Assembly: GCF_013393905.1 (NCBI RefSeq)
Contig: NZ_CP040278.1
Coordinates: 124,001-188,000 of the forward strand
Direction: 5' to 3'
DNA from: Nostoc sp. C052
GTDB lineage: Bacteria > Cyanobacteriota > Cyanobacteriia > Cyanobacteriales > Nostocaceae
DNA: 64,000 nt
Shown here: positions 25,266 to 32,916 of the stretch, piece after piece
How the letters are laid out: every line of letters begins with the position of its first letter
How positions within the stretch are numbered: position 1 is the stretch's first letter
Notes under the pieces: generated by a model
Seen by the model: only the letters and a program-made list of their open reading frames with translations
The model's database searches: none
What the model was told of the DNA's origin: nothing
Made by a program: the position numbers and the translations under genes

Positions 25266-26354
25266 ATGAGCAATCTTTGGAAATTTGAAGTTTTTCCCGT
25301 AGGGACTGCCGTCCAAGTTAATTGCCAACTTAACCCAAATCATGGATGTGTGGGAGTAGTTTCCTACGTAAATATGCAAGACTACTATCGCGCAACTGAT
25401 ATTCAAACGGTTTGTGGCGATACTCGTAAGATTGTCAAGATTACTGTCTCGGCGTCTGAGTTGGAAAGGATGGAAGCTAGCCACCCTGACCTAGATGTAG
25501 TTTACGCTTTCCGTAACGATCAACAACCACAAAAGCCCATAGATGAGGAATATTTGACTCCAGACCAAGAAGAGTTGTGTGCAAGCTTGATTGAGGAAAT
25601 TATTTCTCGCAGTCAGAGTATTGATGAATTTTTGTGGAAACTGAAATATGAAATTTTTGCAGATGGGGCGAGGAAATCTAGGAAGTTTTCCTCCTTTGAT
25701 GAAATTTGTAAATGGCTACACAAAGAGCATAAGTTTTTATCGCCAACTACTTGCTATGAAAGGGCTTGGGCTTTTGAGGAACGGCGCATCCTAACGCAAG
25801 AGTTAAAGCTCGATACGAGTAACGTCAGGCTTTCCGTCCATACACTCTTAGAGCTTCGGAAGGAGCCAGATTTAGACAAGAAAAATGAATTATTTGAGAC
25901 TGCTCTGCATAATTTTGGAACAAAAACTTCAATCACCGCACGGGACATCCAAGAGGCCAGGAAAGTTATCGATAACAACTTCGCTGAGGAACCGGTTGCA
26001 GTTGGCAGTGCCAAACCTAAAAAGGCAGTGCCAACAAAAGTTGAATCGCCAGAAACAATTACTCTCAAAAAGTGCGAACTTGAGAAAATCATCGAAGATG
26101 CGATCGCCCAAGCATTCTTAGAGAAGCAAGAGGAAATGATTGCTTACCAAATTCAAGTGCGTGAATCTGCTTTGTCTCAGGTTGGACAAGAGATATCTGC
26201 AAAAGAAAAAGCAGCAGAGGAAAGGGGAAAGAAAGAAATACTTTTGCAATATCAGTTGGCCTTGCGTGAAATAGAGTTGCTGAAGCAGAAGCTAGAGCAA
26301 GCAGCTAGCATAGAAACTAGACTTTCTCCTAGTAACTTAGTCTCGCAATCATGA
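25266..26354 (+). CDS. plasmid-associated coiled-coil protein, 362 aa
   Basis: Residues 1-80 form a small beta-rich domain (FPVGTAVQVNCQLNP, GCVGVVSYVN). The centre is helical (about 95-215). The last 130 residues are a long charged helix (EKIIEDAIAQAFLEKQEEMI; EIELLKQKLEQAAS) predicted to be coiled coil. It follows the replication gene and overlaps the next by 4 bp. The order replication-protein, coiled-coil, winged-helix suggests a role in copy-number or replication control, but no family is recognised. Confidence 0.6.
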   Translation: MSNLWKFEVFPVGTAVQVNCQLNPNHGCVGVVSYVNMQDYYRATDIQTVCGDTRKIVKITVSASELERMEASHPDLDVVYAFRNDQQPQKPIDEEYLTPDQEELCASLIEEIISRSQSIDEFLWKLKYEIFADGARKSRKFSSFDEICKWLHKEHKFLSPTTCYERAWAFEERRILTQELKLDTSNVRLSVHTLLELRKEPDLDKKNELFETALHNFGTKTSITARDIQEARKVIDNNFAEEPVAVGSAKPKKAVPTKVESPETITLKKCELEKIIEDAIAQAFLEKQEEMIAYQIQVRESALSQVGQEISAKEKAAEERGKKEILLQYQLALREIELLKQKLEQAASIETRLSPSNLVSQS

Positions 26355-26596
26355 ACTCGTTTTGTAATTCTAATTCTAGAAAAACCTTGCTCTTGGCGAT
26401 TGGAGAGCAAGGCTTTGTTACCTCCCAATATCTACTCAAAATCACCCAAGTCCACCGCATACCCCATCATTTAGTCGGACTACGTAGACAAGGTTACATT
26501 GAAATAGCTAAAAATGGGACTAAAAGAGGGCAAAAACTGTATCGTCTTTCTCGCTCTGGGTTGAAAATTTTTAGCCAAATTAAACCTGAAGCTTAA
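26351..26596 (+). CDS. winged-helix DNA-binding protein, 81 aa
   Basis: ATGA overlap with the upstream gene means translational coupling. The sequence LLLAIGEQGFVTSQYLLKITQ, then VHRIPHHLVGLRRQGYIEI with RSGLKIFS, is a compact winged helix: helix 2, recognition helix and wing are all visible. It probably regulates the operon or the replication gene. Confidence 0.65.
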   Translation: MNSFCNSNSRKTLLLAIGEQGFVTSQYLLKITQVHRIPHHLVGLRRQGYIEIAKNGTKRGQKLYRLSRSGLKIFSQIKPEA

Positions 26597-26724
26597 GTTG
26601 TAATTGTGATGGAGGAATATTACGAACTGCGAAAATTTATCGAGTGAGTTATTTAGATAAAAAGGATAAAAACGCATGGTGATAGCAGCAGAACACTTAG
26701 CAATATGGACAAGGGGTTAGCCGT

Positions 26725-27273
26725 ATGGAACGAATTACAAAGATTCAACCAAGACCTCTTTCTATCCTTCAGAAGTGGTGCTTGAGGCACGAACGTTTGA
26801 TGTTCCCTAGCACTTATTCCTCTGCGAAGGGGAGAAAGGAATTGCATCTAAAATATTTTGTGAAATTAGCTACTGCTAAGTCCCAAGACCATATTGTTAG
26901 ACCGATAGATTTGTCGATTGATAGTAAAGAAATTGAAACTTTAGGGGAGATACTCCTCCCAGAATTCGATCAAATAATAGTTTTGTACTACCCGCACGGC
27001 ACTCAAATAAAGCTCCATCGAGATTCCCCAGTTTATGCAGAAGGAGCAGCCCAAGTCAATGTGTCGGGGAAAGCCCGATTCTCTATCTCTGATTGCCAAG
27101 ATGAATCGCGAATGCAAACCTACCAATTAGAGGAAGGAGACTGTATTACTTTCAATAACAAACAACCCCATGCCATCGAACCTGTAATTGGCGATCGCTG
27201 GTGTATATGTTTCTTCAAAATAAAGCCTGCATATTTGCAACAATCATCCGTAGAGCAATTGTCGTTGTTCTAA
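26725..27273 (+). CDS. AlkB-like 2-oxoglutarate/Fe(II) dioxygenase
   Basis: 182 aa with the double-stranded beta-helix metal set: HRD (H98, D100) after YYPHGTQIKL, H149 in QPHAIEPV, and R158 (DRWCICFFKI) for 2-oxoglutarate. The order and spacing fit AlkB-type enzymes, which oxidatively remove alkyl groups from nucleic acid or act on other substrates. Upstream, residues 1-60 lack the classical nucleotide-lid sequence, so the substrate is uncertain. Start is ATG 26725. Confidence 0.65.
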   Translation: MERITKIQPRPLSILQKWCLRHERLMFPSTYSSAKGRKELHLKYFVKLATAKSQDHIVRPIDLSIDSKEIETLGEILLPEFDQIIVLYYPHGTQIKLHRDSPVYAEGAAQVNVSGKARFSISDCQDESRMQTYQLEEGDCITFNNKQPHAIEPVIGDRWCICFFKIKPAYLQQSSVEQLSLF

Positions 27274-27286
27274 ATTGGGTCTATCA

Positions 27287-27523
27287 ATGAAACAACCAGA
27301 GTTGACAGAGAGTAAAGCCAATAATTTAATCAAATTTATTATGGGGGTAGAAATTATCCGCCGATACGATCCAGACGCAGAAATGGCAGTAAATCATGGA
27401 TTTATTTACGTCGGAGATTACAACTTATCCTACAGTAAGATGATGGAACTAGATAAAGCAAAAATGAAAGCTTTGGGATGGGTGGAAGGGGACAAGGCTT
27501 GGGCATTCTTTGTGCCGGGATAA
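27287..27523 (+). CDS. hypothetical protein, 78 aa
   Basis: Unrecognised. I use ATG 27287 rather than TTG 27275. It starts 13 bp after the AlkB-like gene and may be coupled to it. Contains VNHGFIYVGDYNLSYSKM, then an amphipathic helix and an aromatic tail (AWAFFVPG). Confidence 0.5.
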   Translation: MKQPELTESKANNLIKFIMGVEIIRRYDPDAEMAVNHGFIYVGDYNLSYSKMMELDKAKMKALGWVEGDKAWAFFVPG

Positions 27524-27551
27524 TTTTAATTGATAGGCAAAGGAGGATTCA

Positions 27552-27863
27552 TTGGTACAAGAACTCAAAGATATTCAAGTTGGAACTTGGTATTGGAGCA
27601 ATCGATTTCATCCTCCAATCGGACAAATGGTTCTGTGTTGCTTTTTTGGGCCACACGTATTCTGGCTAGATTACATTCACGATTTTGGCGATCGTCGTGG
27701 ACTTATGTGGGTGTCGCAAAATGTTGATGTAGACCGAACCGATCGCGAACGAAATCCATTTTCTTGGCAGATTCCGATGTTGCCAGAGTTTGAAACCCAA
27801 AAGCCATTTCTTATACAACGACCAAGCGATCAATCAGTCGTTAGTTGCAGCAATCCAGATTAA
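27552..27863 (+). CDS. hypothetical protein, 103 aa, TTG start
   Basis: Unrecognised. The TTG at 27552 is preceded by AAGGAGGATTC. The first half is aromatic and hydrophobic (WYWSNRFHPP, LCCFFGPHVFWLDYIHDFG). It has three Cys but no metal motif. Confidence 0.55.
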   Translation: MVQELKDIQVGTWYWSNRFHPPIGQMVLCCFFGPHVFWLDYIHDFGDRRGLMWVSQNVDVDRTDRERNPFSWQIPMLPEFETQKPFLIQRPSDQSVVSCSNPD

Positions 27864-27896
27864 CAATATAATTGCAGCATAACAACCTGCAATTAT

Positions 27897-28079
27897 ATGA
27901 AAGATTTAAAACCAAACACTCCTCTAATTGTCGTATTAGAGACTTATGGATTGCTCGAATGTGGTGATGATGATTTGGTTTTCGGATTTTTAATCAAAAA
28001 GGTTGTGGAAGTTCCTCCAGAAGGTAATACGAATAGCCTACTTCTTCTGCCCATTGGCAATATAAAAAGGACGAGTTAA
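27897..28079 (+). CDS. hypothetical protein, 60 aa
   Basis: Unrecognised small protein, beta-rich (PLIVVLETYGLLECGDDDLV, NSLLLLPIG). Its stop codon lies inside the loop of the terminator that follows. Confidence 0.5.
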   Translation: MKDLKPNTPLIVVLETYGLLECGDDDLVFGFLIKKVVEVPPEGNTNSLLLLPIGNIKRTS

Positions 28080-28094
28080 TCTCGTCCTTTTTTT
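28064..28094. terminator. terminator overlapping a stop codon
   Basis: Perfect 12-bp arms AAAAAGGACGAG/CTCGTCCTTTTT, loop TTAAT. It can also serve the convergent par operon on the other strand. Confidence 0.8.
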
Positions 28095-28110
28095 GTGACT
28101 ATTTTGTAAA

Positions 28111-28464
28111 TTAGTCCGAATTTAAAACAACTTCATCTGGAGTAACTTGCTCCGACAATACTCGCTTGGGTAATCCAAATATTGCTGTCACCCTATCCTT
28201 TGGGGATGCGGGGTCGGGGTCTAAAATTAAAGGCACTCCTTGAAAAGAATTGACCAACGCCTCTTGCGACATATTCTTTTCCATTAGGTAATGGCAAAGG
28301 CTTACATAAGTCACGGAGCCAACAATTAATAAATCTGGATCTCGATAAAACTTTGTCCGAAATTCGGCGATCGCCTTGAACGTCGCATTCACCGTTGCGT
28401 AGTCCACGTCGATATCGTAAATTGACTGCTTCGGGGTTGATACCTCTGGGTATTCTGAATTCAT
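28111..28464 (-). CDS. third gene of the par operon, 117 aa
   Basis: Unrecognised. It starts 2 nt after the parB stop, so it is translationally linked. Residues 25-60 form a helix-strand (ATFKAIAEFRTKFYRDPDLLIVGSV), followed by helices and a proline-containing C-terminal strand (VPLILDPDPASPKDRVTAIFGLP). It might be a partition accessory protein; nothing supports a specific role. Confidence 0.6.
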   Translation of the reverse strand: MNSEYPEVSTPKQSIYDIDVDYATVNATFKAIAEFRTKFYRDPDLLIVGSVTYVSLCHYLMEKNMSQEALVNSFQGVPLILDPDPASPKDRVTAIFGLPKRVLSEQVTPDEVVLNSD

Positions 28465-28466
28465 TT

Positions 28467-29414
28467 TTATGACTCGCTCAATGCTTCTAATTGTGCCAGA
28501 AGTTTTTCTATCTTTGCTTTTTTACGGGGATCTTCCCACGCCTTGGATTTCTTAAACCGTCCGAAAGCATCATCAATACGTTCTTTTAATACCCCCGGTT
28601 CTGGTTTACCACTTGAACTTGACTCTTCCACCCTTTGGGCAATTAAGCTCTTAATCTCGCCAACAGACAGATTGTTTGCGATCGCAATTTCTAGGATTTC
28701 TTTCCTAATTACATCATTCTTAACTTTGGAGATCGCAACACCTTTGGTAAATTCTAATTTTCCTGAGCGAAGCATTTCCATAATGTCGGCAGTTAGTTTT
28801 AATAAAGGCAAACGTTTACGAACGAACGAATCCCATCTCATCGTTCCTATAATCGTAAATATTTCCTCAACAATTAGAGTTTGCGAGTTACCCGACACTT
28901 GTCGGGTAACTTTACCTTTTAGTTCGTTTTCCATCCTGTACAGGAGTTTAACTACTTCAGGTATGCTGATTTCCAATTCCAAAGATAGAATTTCTAGAAT
29001 CCCCTCAGTCTCTTCTAGGGGATTTAAATCTTCTCGTTGGAGATTTTCGACCAAGCGGATTTGACGCATGGTAGCGTCATCCATTTCCTTGGAAATGATT
29101 GGAGCTTTCTGAACCCCTGCCATTGTTCCGGCGCGATAGCGTCTTTCCCCTGCTACCAATTCATAATTGCCATCGGGTAAAGGTCGTACAAGTAAAGGTT
29201 CTAAAATGCCAAATTGCTTAATCGAATGCGCCAACTCTTCCAGCTTTTGTGGGTCAAAATATTTTCTGGGTTGCGACGCGGGGATTTTGATTTTACTGAA
29301 CTCTACTGTAGCAACATCGCTATCGTCTTTAGGAGATATGGTGCTATTAAATAGCGGGTTGATAGTAGGTTTCCTTAAGGAAGCATAAGGTTCTTCTCGC
29401 TTGTTGGTAGCCAT
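28467..29414 (-). CDS. parB: ParB-family partition protein
   Basis: Binds the plasmid centromere and loads onto DNA as a CTP-dependent clamp. The N-terminal ParB domain is clear: PRKYFDPQKLEELAHSIKQF, PLLVRPLP, and the CTP-binding GERRYRA, then MRQIRLVENLQREDLNPLEE. The central HTH region is around residues 150-235, and a charged C-terminal helix (KKAKIEKLLAQLEAL) should dimerise. The start is one base after the parA stop (TGATATG). The 315 aa are typical for plasmid ParB. Confidence 0.9.
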   Translation of the reverse strand: MATNKREEPYASLRKPTINPLFNSTISPKDDSDVATVEFSKIKIPASQPRKYFDPQKLEELAHSIKQFGILEPLLVRPLPDGNYELVAGERRYRAGTMAGVQKAPIISKEMDDATMRQIRLVENLQREDLNPLEETEGILEILSLELEISIPEVVKLLYRMENELKGKVTRQVSGNSQTLIVEEIFTIIGTMRWDSFVRKRLPLLKLTADIMEMLRSGKLEFTKGVAISKVKNDVIRKEILEIAIANNLSVGEIKSLIAQRVEESSSSGKPEPGVLKERIDDAFGRFKKSKAWEDPRKKAKIEKLLAQLEALSES

Positions 29415-29415
29415 A

Positions 29416-30216
29416 TCAACCCCTAAGCTTTTCTAAAGCATTAGCGATCCCTTGCATAATGGTTACGGCAGGATGCCTCTTGTCGTAGAGCGCTAAGGGC
29501 ATCCGGCGCTCGGAAGCGTCGGCAAATACAATTGTCTTAGGTATGGCTGGATATACAGGGCCAAATTCGGCTAATTCTTTTTGAACTGCATTATAGGTGC
29601 GCGATTCCTGGGCGGTTCTGGCGTCCAACATGGTTGGGATAAACCCAGCTATCTCTAAATCAGGGTTGGTGTTGGCTTTGACTTGGGACACAGTGTCTAG
29701 AAGCAGTTCGGTTCCCTTGAACGATTTGAATTGACATTGAATGGGAACCAGAATATGAGTAGCAGCAGTCAGGCTGATGATGCTGAGTAATCCCAAACTA
29801 GGGGGGCAATCAATCAAGATAAAATCGTAATTTTCTTGTATGGCTTTGAGAGCATTTTTCAATCTGTACTCTCTGGCGATCGCGCCAGCGAGTTGTAGCT
29901 CGCAAGCCGACAAGTGAATGTTCGCGGGAACAAGACTTATGCCATTGATTAATTCTGGTTGAATTGCCAGGGGTTCCTTCACATCCAGGATGGTCTGCAT
30001 AATGGTCGCTTGCAAGTCATAAGGCTCTAGCCCCATGAATGTTGTCAAGCTTGCCTGCGGGTCGATATCTATGAGGAGAACGCGATTTTTGAGTGCGAGG
30101 TGATAGCCCAAATTTTGAGTTAAGGTTGTTTTGGACACCCCACCACTTTGGTTGAATAGGGCAATAATTGGAGTTATAGTCACAATTTTTAATTTGCGGA
30201 TGTTTTTTGCATCCAA
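29416..30216 (-). CDS. parA: ParA-family partition ATPase
   Basis: Nucleoid-binding ATPase that moves plasmids with ParB. Motifs are the deviant Walker A FNQSGGVSKTT, switch I region VLLIDIDPQASLT, switch II/Walker B FILIDCPPSLG, and LVPIQCQF. The usual signature lysine at the first position of KGGxxKT is Ser here, which I believe is seen in other cyanobacterial plasmid ParAs. A TTG at 30216 or a GTG at 30183 (just before TITPIIALFN) can start it; the shorter form lacks the first 11 residues. Autoregulation through the dyad at 30226-30267 is likely. Confidence 0.88.
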   Translation of the reverse strand: MDAKNIRKLKIVTITPIIALFNQSGGVSKTTLTQNLGYHLALKNRVLLIDIDPQASLTTFMGLEPYDLQATIMQTILDVKEPLAIQPELINGISLVPANIHLSACELQLAGAIAREYRLKNALKAIQENYDFILIDCPPSLGLLSIISLTAATHILVPIQCQFKSFKGTELLLDTVSQVKANTNPDLEIAGFIPTMLDARTAQESRTYNAVQKELAEFGPVYPAIPKTIVFADASERRMPLALYDKRHPAVTIMQGIANALEKLRG

Positions 30217-30225
30217 TCGTTAGAC

Positions 30226-30267
30226 GCTTTCCGTGAGATTAACATAGAATGTTATTCCACTGAAAGC
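30226..30267. promoter_or_regulatory. nested dyad upstream of parA (candidate parS/operator)
   Basis: Two concentric inverted repeats: outer GCTTTC (30226-30231) with GAAAGC (30262-30267), inner TAACAT-AGA-ATGTTA (30240-30254). The centres coincide within half a base. It lies just upstream of parA, between divergent genes, where a plasmid centromere or ParA/ParB operator is expected. Confidence 0.4.
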
Positions 30268-30290
30268 ATTGTTGTGAAATTTGACAAAAA

Positions 30291-30455
30291 ATGATATCAG
30301 ATTTAGAAAATCTCGATACTTACGGTAGTTACCCTGAAGCCGTTGACGAGCATCACTGGGTCAAACTCTTTAGAGAAATTAAGGCTGAAAAGTATAACAT
30401 TTTATACATAACTAAAATATTGCCTCAGTATATACTAGTAGAAGCTAAAATATAA
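30291..30455 (+). CDS. hypothetical protein, 54 aa
   Basis: A short open frame divergent from parA, with a terminator right behind it. Its sequence is protein-like (DTYGSYPEAVDEHHWVKLF, then IKAEKYNILYITKILPQYI), acidic then basic and amphipathic. No Shine-Dalgarno is obvious. It may be a small partition-linked regulator or toxin-type gene. Confidence 0.45.
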   Translation: MISDLENLDTYGSYPEAVDEHHWVKLFREIKAEKYNILYITKILPQYILVEAKI

Positions 30456-30461
30456 AAATAG

Positions 30462-30497
30462 CCCCACTGACCAATTAATTTGGTTAGTGGGGTTGTT
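30462..30497. terminator. terminator behind the 54-aa gene
   Basis: 13-bp stem (one G-U) CCCCACTGACCAA/TTGGTTAGTGGGG, loop TTAAT, then T-rich; it separates convergent genes. Confidence 0.75.
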
Positions 30498-30515
30498 TCT
30501 TAGAAGGCAGAGGTT

Positions 30516-30881
30516 TTAGGGAAACGAGTGGAATATTAAGATGCTTCTAGAAATATATGCTTTATTCTGTCTAGCTTTAATTCGGGTTGTCCCAACAGTT
30601 CGTTTGGGACGTTTTTTCCTGCGTTTGACTTTGATATTGTGAATTTTTTTGTGGCAAGTATTGCACAATGTGACTAGATCCTCAATATGCTGGTCTTCAT
30701 AACCTCGATGTTGATAAGTTCGATGGTGAACTTGCAAATTAGTCTTGGCATTACAAGTTTGGCAGGCATATCCCGCTCGTTTGAGAGCTAGTTCGCGAAC
30801 AGATTTCCAAAAGTCAGACTTCAGGTAGGTCGGATATGGGAGTTTCTTCAGAGCCTCGCGTTTCTGTATCGACAGCCTCAT
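30516..30881 (-). CDS. HNH endonuclease
   Basis: Small HNH nuclease of 121 aa. The zinc/metal set is CQTCN (about 39-43), the HNH core LQVHHRTYQHRGYEDQHIED, and LVTLCNTCHKKIH. N-terminal basic residues and a basic C-terminal tail would hold DNA. HNH proteins of this type occur in phages next to terminases and in plasmid defence. No neighbour links it to a system. Confidence 0.8.
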   Translation of the reverse strand: MRLSIQKREALKKLPYPTYLKSDFWKSVRELALKRAGYACQTCNAKTNLQVHHRTYQHRGYEDQHIEDLVTLCNTCHKKIHNIKVKRRKKRPKRTVGTTRIKARQNKAYISRSILIFHSFP

Positions 30882-30976
30882 TTTTGATAATTGTTCCTGG
30901 AACTCCCTTAACTACTAGCTCTCTTTTTATCCTTTGAATATCGCTTATGTCTTCAGCTATTTCGAGAAACGCAAGT

Positions 30977-31203
30977 GTGAACTACCTACACTGACCTGAC
31001 GGTACAGTGTAGGCTTCCTGTCCAACAGAAAGCGCAGTAGTGGATTTCTTGCGTCCTCCCTTACTCCGACTTACATCTGGACAACAGGCTTTATCCCCCG
31101 TTCCAGAGGTCAAAATTCGTAGTCCCTCATCTCTGAGGTTAATGCTTGCGTTCACATCCCTCCATAAATAGAACCAGTCTGCTGCAAAATTAGCTTTTTG
31201 CAA
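30977..31203 (-). pseudogene. tnpB: C-terminal remnant of TnpB (IS605/IS1341 type)
   Basis: The leftward frame begins in the middle of a TnpB: FYLWRDVNASINLRDEGL is the RuvC-III and following part (the catalytic Asp is in RDVNAS), and it runs on to a normal-looking stop through QEAYTVPSGQCR. The N-terminal ~300 residues are missing. A 9-bp hairpin (30985-30993 with 31005-31013) and GTGAACTACC beyond it match the right end of the intact element at 38058-38097, so this is the broken right end of a related element. Confidence 0.75.
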
Positions 31204-31227
31204 ATCTTCGTCGCAGTGTCGAGTTCT

Positions 31228-31554
31228 TCAGCCATCCTTCTCCTTAGTACTATAGAGAGCATAACAACTTTGGCTACAAAAACATTTTTTATCGATAAAT
31301 ACCGGAGCTTCAGAATCATCTTTGCAAAAAGCGCGATCGCAGCAAAGGCAATCAAAGTTCCAGCCATCCTGCATCAGGGCTTCGCGAGGTACATGACCTA
31401 ACTCTGCATATTTATCGTATTCAGGCGATCGCTCTACCTCCCATCTGCTACATAGCAAGACAAGTTCTTCCTGCTCTGGAAAAACTACGTCAGCCCATTT
31501 GCCATCGCCAACCCAATAAGCTAATTTTGATTTTTGATTATCCCTGTTGTGCAT
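31228..31554 (-). CDS. zinc-binding hypothetical protein, 108 aa
   Basis: The C-terminal third carries a dense cysteine set (FDCLCCDRAFCKDD, then KKCFCSQSCYALY), very likely one or two zinc sites, like MYM/TRASH-type fingers. The N-terminal part is a beta-rich domain with LAYWVGDGKWADVVF. The TnpB remnant begins just downstream. Function unknown. Confidence 0.65.
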   Translation of the reverse strand: MHNRDNQKSKLAYWVGDGKWADVVFPEQEELVLLCSRWEVERSPEYDKYAELGHVPREALMQDGWNFDCLCCDRAFCKDDSEAPVFIDKKCFCSQSCYALYSTKEKDG

Positions 31555-31701
31555 CGTCTATTCCGAATCCTTGGATATACTTTCTCTACGCCACCTTGAA
31601 AATTGTTCTGGTTGGTCGAGCAGTTTTTAAATTTATTTCTCTATATATGCACATACCGAGAACACTTTTGATATCATTCTACTTATCTTCTGATAAAAAT
31701 T

Positions 31702-32913
31702 ATGCCTAAGACTTGGATTATTAAGATTGATAACTATCTTCAGGCGAGTTCGAGTTGTCTGATTGCCACGGCTCAAATCGACGGATTTCCAACCGACCTT
31801 CCCCTAGAACCAAATATTCGAGAGCCTAACAAAAAAAGCACGACATACAGACAAGTTTTCGACTCGCTGACTACTCAGCCCGAAAGATTTTTTGAACGCC
31901 ACAGCGGCATTGTCTTGTGTGCGAACAAAGTTGCTATTACCAAAAATAGAACTCAACTTGAATTAGAGATGCTGGAAGCTAGCGAAGGGGGCAGCGACGG
32001 CATCATCAATGGAGGACATACACTACTGGCTTTCCAGCAAGCTAATGCATACAAATACGATCTAACCAAGGGCAGAGTTAAAGTTACAATTCACATCGGA
32101 CTAATGGAGGAAGAAGCAAAAGACATAGCTTTAGCTTCAAATACTTCCTCTCCTGTGGACTCTCGCTCGAAGGTGAATGCCAGGGGGGACTACGGATTTA
32201 TTAAGCAATTTTTAGCCAATTTAGAACTGAAAGAAGATAGAAAATTTAGAATTGCCTATTATCAAAATCAAAGTGGCGTTCCCAAAAATTCTCAATGCAA
32301 CATCAACCATTTGTTCAAGTTGATGAATTGCCTAGATAGAAACAGATACAACCCACAGACCAATAAAAAAGCAAAGCATCCAACCGGGACAGCTTGTCCT
32401 TCCCAAATCACCGATACAGAAAGGGAGAGGCTAACCCGCTTGCTTCCCTTGCTACCCAAAGCGTTGCATATCGAGCAAAGACTTTATCAACTGATTGAAA
32501 AACATATTACGAGTCCCAAAGCCAGGGGGATTAACAATTTAGCCTCAATCGACATTCGCAAAAGCACGTTGTTGCCAGATAGCAGATATTCCTTCGGCTT
32601 TGGCGCACCAACTGATATTGCATTGCCGATAGTTGCGGCTTTTCGAGTCTTTCTGGATGAAAAGTATTTTTGGGTTATTCCGTTTGAAGAATTTGCCGAG
32701 GATTTCCTTCAACAAGCTTGGGAGCAATATCGTAAATATTTGATTTCGGAAAAAAGCTTGGGTAATACCGTGGGAACGAAGATTTGTCGGAGTCAAGAGA
32801 TTTGGGAAAGTATGTACGTGCTGGCCCAAAGTTACTTGAATAAACACCTGCTGACCATCGTCAATTCTGATACTCACAAAAATCGTCCGCATTTGATGTT
32901 GAGTGCTAGCTAA
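31702..32913 (+). CDS. AIPR-like protein (abortive infection phage resistance family)
   Basis: 403 aa with the AIPR family core: RFFERHSGIVLCANKVAI (about 72-90), IINGGHTLLAFQQANAYK (about 110-127), VKVTIHIGLMEEEAKDIALA and SNTSSPVDSRSKV. AIPR proteins are linked to abortive infection and to DNA or restriction-like defence systems, but their activity is poorly known. The remaining C-terminal ~230 residues are not recognised. Its stop is 3 nt from the end of the convergent helicase gene. Confidence 0.7.
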   Translation: MPKTWIIKIDNYLQASSSCLIATAQIDGFPTDLPLEPNIREPNKKSTTYRQVFDSLTTQPERFFERHSGIVLCANKVAITKNRTQLELEMLEASEGGSDGIINGGHTLLAFQQANAYKYDLTKGRVKVTIHIGLMEEEAKDIALASNTSSPVDSRSKVNARGDYGFIKQFLANLELKEDRKFRIAYYQNQSGVPKNSQCNINHLFKLMNCLDRNRYNPQTNKKAKHPTGTACPSQITDTERERLTRLLPLLPKALHIEQRLYQLIEKHITSPKARGINNLASIDIRKSTLLPDSRYSFGFGAPTDIALPIVAAFRVFLDEKYFWVIPFEEFAEDFLQQAWEQYRKYLISEKSLGNTVGTKICRSQEIWESMYVLAQSYLNKHLLTIVNSDTHKNRPHLMLSAS

Positions 32914-32916
32914 CAA

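Noticed and set aside
28543..29064. 173-codon frame antisense to parB
   Set aside because: Shadow of the clear ParB coding frame.
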